NCBI GenBank assembly: GCA_013400155.1
Contig: VXBM01000001.1
Coordinates: 4,898,184-4,962,183, forward strand
From: Helopsaltes ochotensis
Taxonomy: Eukaryota > Chordata > Aves > Passeriformes > Locustellidae
Reading direction: 5' to 3'
DNA: 64,000 nt
Shown here: piece after piece, positions 58,331 through 64,000 of the stretch
How positions within the stretch are numbered: the first letter of the stretch is position 1
Layout: each line of letters begins with the position of its first letter
Notes under the pieces: generated by a model
What the model saw: only the letters and a program-made list of their open reading frames with translations
Database searches by the model: none
Told to the model about the DNA's origin: nothing
Program-made: the position numbers and the translations under genes

Positions 58331-60019
58331 AACACTTTCCTGGAAGTTTTTTATGTATAGTGAGTACTCAGATACCTTCAACCCATCAAATGAGACAATA
58401 CGCCTGAATAAAACCCCACCCACAATTCCTTTGCCAGAAAGGAGACTTTTCCAAGTTCAGACTTTCACACTGTTGCCTTGCCAAGTTTATATTAAAAATA
58501 TAGACTCTCCTAAAGAAATAGAAGTAATAGCCTTGTACATGTTTTATCAAGCATTGCCAGTTGGAAACATTAGCAATTCTGTTCATTACCTGCACGGTAC
58601 CACAGCATAAAGTAAGAACATACCCATCCACGTGTGTGTATGCACCTGACATGAAGGAGTTACACCTGAGAGAGAGGCACATATGGTGTGTAAATACATA
58701 TTTACTCTTAAAACTCCTTTCCTTGAGATTAACATGGTATACTTGTTATGTAACAATCTATAAAACTTCCCTGCAGTACAACAGCAAGTGCTGCTGCTTC
58801 CTCAGAGTACCAGGCCAAGACCTGAATACCACCCACCACCACCGCACTTTACAAAACTTAGTGCTTTGGCCTGTGGCAAATACTAATGATCCACAAAACC
58901 AGTACTACTGTTCATTTTCTTTTCTAACAGTGAGCTACTAAAGTTCACTCTATTGGTTTGCTTATGTTTTTGCATGTTCTTTGGTGGAAATAAAATGATA
59001 GAGAAAGAAAAAGGAGGAATTAGACAGATTTTTCATTAGGAGATTAAAAGAAAGTATTTTTTTTCTCCAAGATGTATTGGAATAACAGTCTTTTCCACGT
59101 GCTTAAAGCAAATAACAAAATTACATAACTTTTTAAATTTAAGGATCACCATCTAAATTTGCATAAGCTCTCCAGACATTTATGTGCAATACAAGAATTA
59201 AAACACTACGGTCTTCAGAGTATGTAGAAAATTATTTTTAGCTTATCCTTCCAGGAATACTAGCTACAGAGACTTGATTGCTTGGCAAGCAGTGTAGTTA
59301 AGCCATCTGAGGACAGAAGCATGACCTTTATGTGACCAAAATCTGCTAAGCAGTGTACCTTTAATACTGGATTGAAAGCACCGTAACAAGTATAGAAGAA
59401 GAATTTGAATATTCTCCTGCTTATCCATTATTTTTCAATTCTTCAGATGTAAAGAAAATAAAATCTTTCATTCTGGAGACCACAGAATTTTTTGTTACTT
59501 CTTACTTCTACCAAATCTACCTATCTCAATACTTTCTGTCTCCTGAAGAGCAACTGCTAACAGTACAATCTGAAAAATGCAGTTAAAAAGAGCTTCAGGG
59601 TATCGCCATGATATTGACCGTAATTGCAGGATTCCCTATTATTTCAGTGTTCCACCCTGTCTCCTGTTTCATAGTACTATTCATTACAACCACCAACTCA
59701 GGAAGAAGAAAACTGTGATACTTGGAACATACTGTGGCACAAGATTAAAATGTTTGTCTAATAGTCCTATATATATACACATGTGAAAGCAATTTGTGGT
59801 GATGGCAAAAATGAGAATCATTCACCGTCCACCTTAACAGGGAAGCTGAAAAATACAGGTCTCTTCCAACACCTAAGATGGACATAAACCCCACTAAGAC
59901 AGACTGGAAATTTGATGGGGAGGCAGGAGCTCATATGGACCACATTTTTACTGGGCTGCAAGACTACAAGTGTTCATTTATTTTAAACATAACTTTTGCT
60001 TTTTATTTTTTTAAGGTGT

Positions 60020-60201
60020 GATTGAACAAAGGAACATGTTGCCCAGGGAGGTGGTACAGTCTCCATCCTTGGAGATATTCAAAATCCCAAGAGAGAGAGC
60101 GTCTTGAACTCTAGCTGACCCTGCTTAGAGCAGGGGGGGTGGAGTAGATGACCTCTCAAGGCACCAGATGTGCCCATCAGCCTCCGCTATTCTGATTCCC
60201 A
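60020..60201 (+). mobile_element. CR1 LINE 3' fragment
   Basis: Contains TTGCCCAGGGAGGTGGTACA, then 'tctccatccttggagatattcaaaa', 'gaccctgcttagagcag', 'gtagatgacctctcaaggc' and ends near ATTCTGATTCC. This is the standard CR1 3' order in plus orientation. The element is 5'-truncated. Confidence 0.85.
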
Positions 60202-63200
60202 AACAACTCTGGGTTGGACAGAAGTTTGAATGAATGACCAGGACGATAAAACTCCTTGGTGCTGCAATAATCATCTGTTTTATGGCACCCGGGTGCAGAG
60301 GTAAATGGTTATTACAATGCACTTAAGAGTTGGATCCATTTCAGATGCTGAGGAAGCAATTCTTATCTTTTTTTTTTATTAAACCTTTTCAGAAGGAATG
60401 GAAACTATGCAAGTTTATTATTTATTTTGTTACTTCCTTTGCATTAGTCTATATTTCTTTGGATGAACTTTTTGCTAGACAACTTAAACTTTAAAAAATT
60501 GGTTTTACAGAATAAAAGTCATTGATATGGACTACTGTTTTGATTAAATCTACTTCTTTTATAGCTTAAGCAGTATGTAACAGTGCTGACACAGCTATGT
60601 TCAGATCAAACTGGGATAGATGTCACCAGGGTGTTCCATGTGCAGTACCAGAAATCCAGACGTCTTTCCTGCTGGAGCTCTGCAGAGCTTTTAGTGAGGT
60701 AAGGGCCAGGTCATTTCCAGGGCTCCCTCAGTTTATATTTAGTTCTCACTAAACCTCCAAGAGCAGCAGCGTTCCATAAAGCTTATTAGAATATATCAGC
60801 AGTGGATAAAAGAAATGATTTGATAGTGGATAAAGTTCTTATAATCTCTTAGGAAAGTCTCACGGTTCTCCACAAAACTCACTTAATTGCTTTGTCATTT
60901 GTGCTTGTTAGTATTTCTGGAAAGCTACTCTGAGGAGTCAGAAACAGCATTTGCGGGGGGGCGGGGAGGGTGGAAACCAAAGGGTCCCTTACCAGGCACA
61001 CAGATCAAGACCAGTGACTCATTACAGAACTTTAAAGTACCTGTCAGGCCTGATCTCAACCTGCAGTGAAGCACTGGCTTGTTCCTGGCATTTATAATGA
61101 AAAAATCCTGTGCCTAAATTCTGGATGAGGATGATAATATTCTTCCTTTGGAATGAGCAACCTAAGAAAGCTCCATGTGTGGAGAGTGGTGACTATGCAG
61201 GAGGTGGCTCACTTTCTGCACTTACGATATTATGGAAACCAAATAAATGCCATTCTAGCTGGCACTGCAGTTTAATTTCAATGATCAAATTGCCCAAGTT
61301 TACTAAAGCCCTTTCTTACGGAGTTTGCACTTAGTAAAGATATTATAGGTGATGTGCTGAAGAAAGGAACATCTAGTTCTGGGCACAGTATTACACAAAT
61401 GAGACTTAATCTGTACTCGAAAAAGCTGCATAAAACATTGACCCGTCACATTTATGCAGGTACTTCATTTTCCAATCTAGGGCAGCATGACTGCAAATTA
61501 CATTTGCCTGCTGGTTAGTTTGGGCAGCTGCAACTGCTCTGTTTCCTTGTTCAGAGAAGGGGGTTGTACTTTACAAGGAGAACTTGGAAACTCTCAAGCT
61601 GAGACAACCTGGCAGTTTGACCAGGAGCAAACAGAACACTTCATGTATCTTGGCATAAACAAACACTGCCCTCAGATGTTCCCTTTCAAAACCAGACATG
61701 GAGGGCTACGGAAGGGGTTGTTGCAGACTCTGAAACTCTCTACAGCTCAGTACTTGGCACTGTGGTGCTTAAAAAATCTACTATTATAAAATAAATATAT
61801 AATATGTGTATTTTAACAAATAGCCAGAAATTGTAAGAATTCATTAAAATTTGTTCTGCATCTGTGCAGTGAACCATGTTTGAGCTCTGGTTTTCTTCAC
61901 TGAAGACTTGAGTTGGCCAGCTGCTTCTGCTGTTACTGACTCCAGAGGCAACTCACTAAGTGACTGTACAGACAGCCACAAAAATTCGGGTGGGTACAGT
62001 CTGCTGCACCCCCACTGCTCAAGGGATGTGCCAGGTCTTCCTCTGAGACACCTGTGGGATCACCAGCCCGGGATGGCTGCTGAGAGAGAATCCCTGCAGC
62101 CCTTCCACCAAAACTTGTCTGGGGAAGGACAGCTCTGGCTTTGTGTTGGCAATTCATGGAACAGTGGCCTGTGAAAGCTGCCTTGGGGTGCAGACAAGTG
62201 TAAGTTTTTTGAGAAAGCAGCAGGCTGCCAGGTTTATTTGAACCTCCCTTTCTAAATGAAACCAAACTCTGAGTAATAGAGAAGTGCATTAAGAGCAAGT
62301 AACTTCTTAATTAAGAGTGTCTGTTTGGGAAATTTTTCATCTCCAGAGGAAGGATGTAGTAAAGCTTTCAGTATAGACTTTGTAGAGAGCTATGTTGATA
62401 GGAACTGTAATACAAGTTGTTACAATACAATACAATAACAACTGCAGCATATAGTTAATGATTTTCTTTTTTTTATAGCAAGATAATGTAAATATTTAGA
62501 AATAATTCTGATTTCAACACAACCTTATTAATTGATTTCTCTTATTTTAATAATTGATATAGCACATCTAATTTTTAGTTAAGAACAACTTGTGAAACAA
62601 TTCTGGTCATATTAATGAAATGGTGGCTCCAAGATAATGAAATACTTACAGCCTCTGGTGGGTTAGCATGGACTATAAAATGTGCTAAATTAGAGACACT
62701 GAAAGCTTGAAATAGCTTTTATGAGGTAGCTTGAGGGAAAACTTAAAATCGTTGTATGAAATAGCTTTTATCTACCATTTCGCATTGCTAAAGCTGTAGA
62801 TTACATTTCCCTTTGTTAAGAATAAAGAAATAAACAGATTAATTTATGCAGCTAAGAGATTAATGTGAACATAAATCTTTCCTTTTAATAGAAATTCCTC
62901 CCATTTTAATTATTGATAGTTGAACTTGCTCAAAAGGGAAAAAAAATTGGCATTTTAAATTTATTCTGCTTCTTTTACTCTGCATTTTTTTCACGGGTAA
63001 GGAAAAGGGGCTACTCGTGTTTTTCTCTCTACCCTTTCCGATTCCCCTGCCCAAAGGCATAGGCGGCATTGTTTTCTTAGGGAAAACATACGAGAAGGTG
63101 GCTGAATGATTTCTGTACCCTACTAACAATCCTGACTGAATTCTCCACCAGGTTCCCATCTCCATCTTGACCCGAGAGTGCAGCCAGTGCAAGCAGCAGT

Positions 63201-63867
63201 TCTCGCAGGGAGCGATGCTCTGCCCCTTCCCACTGACACGGCAACACTGACCGGCCCACCGGGGGCCATCCCGGCTCTTCCAGCGGGAGCCCGCTCCAGC
63301 GGGAGCTCCCACCGTGCCCGGCAGGCCCCGCGGGGCAGCGGCGGGTCACTCATCGCGGGGCAGTGCGCGGGCCGGGCCGGGCCGAGCGGAGCGGGGTCGG
63401 TGCCGCGGACACACACTGAGGTGCTTTCATTTCGGGCGCGCACATGACGCAACAACGCCCCTAAAATAACCGCGTCGCCTTCTCCCAGTGGTTTATGTCC
63501 TCTGCTGGGAAACAGCCGCGGCCTGCGCGGCCCCCTCGGCTCTCCGGCGGGGTCAGAGCTCCCCCTCCCGAGGCACCACGGCCTCGCTGCTCACCGCCAC
63601 CGCTCCCGCTGCCCTCGCCGGGTCCCTCTCCGGGGGACGCCAGGAAGGAAGCGGCGGGGCGCTGCCTCCTGTCCCGGCAGGGGCGCTCCGCCGCCGCCGG
63701 GCTCGCAGGGCAGGTACCCGCCGCGGGAGGGACGGGCCGCCCGGCCGGTTCCAGGCGGGGCCTGGCGGGGGGCGGCGGAGCCGGGCCCCGGTGTAACCTC
63801 CCCCGCGGGTGCTCGGCGCTGCGGGCGGGCGGAGGGAAGGCGGCGGGCGGTGCTGGGCGGCCTCACC

Positions 63868-63876
63868 GCATGCGCA
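63868..63876. promoter_or_regulatory. NRF1-like site
   Basis: GCATGCGCA lies about 65 bases upstream of the candidate start codon at 63,940. NRF1 sites of this form are common in CpG-island promoters. Confidence 0.45.
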
Positions 63877-63939
63877 GGAGGGCAGGTGTCGCCGGCAGCC
63901 GAGGAGACGCCGGGAGCATCGTGGCAGCCCCGCGTCCTC

Positions 63940-64000
63940 ATGGTGGTGTGTCAGGGCGGAGAGGGCGACGCTGCTCCGGCGGCGGGCGGGCAGGAGCCGG
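63940..64000 (+). CDS. Possible first coding bases of the next gene (partial)
   Basis: ATG followed by an open frame MVVCQGGEGDAAPAAGG, then QEP, running off the window. The frame is also open for at least about 100 bases upstream, and the ATG context is moderate (C at -3, G at +4). An Ala/Gly/Pro/acidic-rich N-terminus would suit SLC35G1, whose human N-terminus is of similar composition. No alignable motif is present, so identity rests on synteny only. Confidence 0.3.
   Translation, partial: MVVCQGGEGDAAPAAGGQEP

Larger units (their letters stand above)
48746..63149. other. Intergenic region downstream of LGI1
   Basis: About 14.4 kb of mostly AT-rich DNA. Recognised content: an ancient CR1 copy (about 53,600-54,330), a better preserved CR1 copy (60,020-60,201) and an AAC microsatellite (58,299-58,330). 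GC-richer stretches at about 52,500-52,680 and 55,720-56,120 match no family I know. None of the open frames (all below 130 codons) shows a domain. Confidence 0.6.
63150..64000 (+). promoter_or_regulatory. CpG island, promoter of the next gene
   Basis: Strongly CpG-rich DNA extends to the window edge. It contains an NRF1-like site GCATGCGCA at 63,868-63,876, a CRE-like ATGACGCAA near 63,445, and multiple GC boxes. Human synteny places SLC35G1 next after LGI1 on the same strand. Confidence 0.75.

Noticed and set aside
1..64000. CRISPR array, operon, phage or bacterial mobile element
   Set aside because: The window is spliced vertebrate DNA; no regularly spaced direct repeats or compact gene arrays are present.

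Overview
This is nuclear vertebrate DNA, most likely from a bird. The genes are split into GT-AG introns. The CpG islands contain runs of N typical of GC-rich drop-out in bird assemblies. There are CR1 LINE fragments with the AGAATCA-type end. The two readable proteins are close orthologues of human FRA10AC1 and LGI1, but with compact introns (LGI1 coding span about 12 kb). All functional names come from reading the spliced proteins and comparing them from memory with the human families; no database search was run.

Layout. Positions 1-14,940 on the minus strand hold FRA10AC1: thirteen coding exons, ending in a TAA at 736-738. Its promoter CpG island is at about 19.27-20.29 kb and contains a 296-base gap. 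The initiator codon is not in any recognised coding exon. From 20.3 to 33.1 kb is intergenic DNA with an old degraded CR1 copy, two near-perfect short inverted repeats and a tandem POU octamer. A second CpG island (33.11-33.83 kb, with a 145-base gap) lies upstream of LGI1. LGI1 is on the plus strand, with eight coding exons from 36,707 to 48,402 and a poly(A) signal at 48,722. It has the classical order: signal peptide, LRRNT, four 24-residue LRRs each on a 72-base exon, LRRCT, EPTP propeller. From 48.7 to 63.1 kb is intergenic DNA with one ancient and one younger CR1 copy. A third CpG island (63.15 kb to the edge) contains a plausible start of another plus-strand gene, which human synteny predicts to be SLC35G1.

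The order and strands, FRA10AC1(-) LGI1(+) next gene(+), agree with human 10q23.33. The genes are neighbours by ancestry, not an operon. FRA10AC1 is a nuclear spliceosome-associated protein, and LGI1 is a secreted synaptic ligand of ADAM22/ADAM23.

The points most worth a second look are: the human LGI1 initiator ATG is CTG here; an upstream ORF overlaps the LGI1 start; a strong splice acceptor just 5' of LGI1 suggests a non-coding first exon in the 33-kb CpG island; six residues and one N-glycosylation site of human LGI1 are absent; and the assembly gap at the FRA10AC1 promoter is where the human folate-sensitive fragile-site CGG repeat would be expected. I found no evidence of a wholly new biological system.
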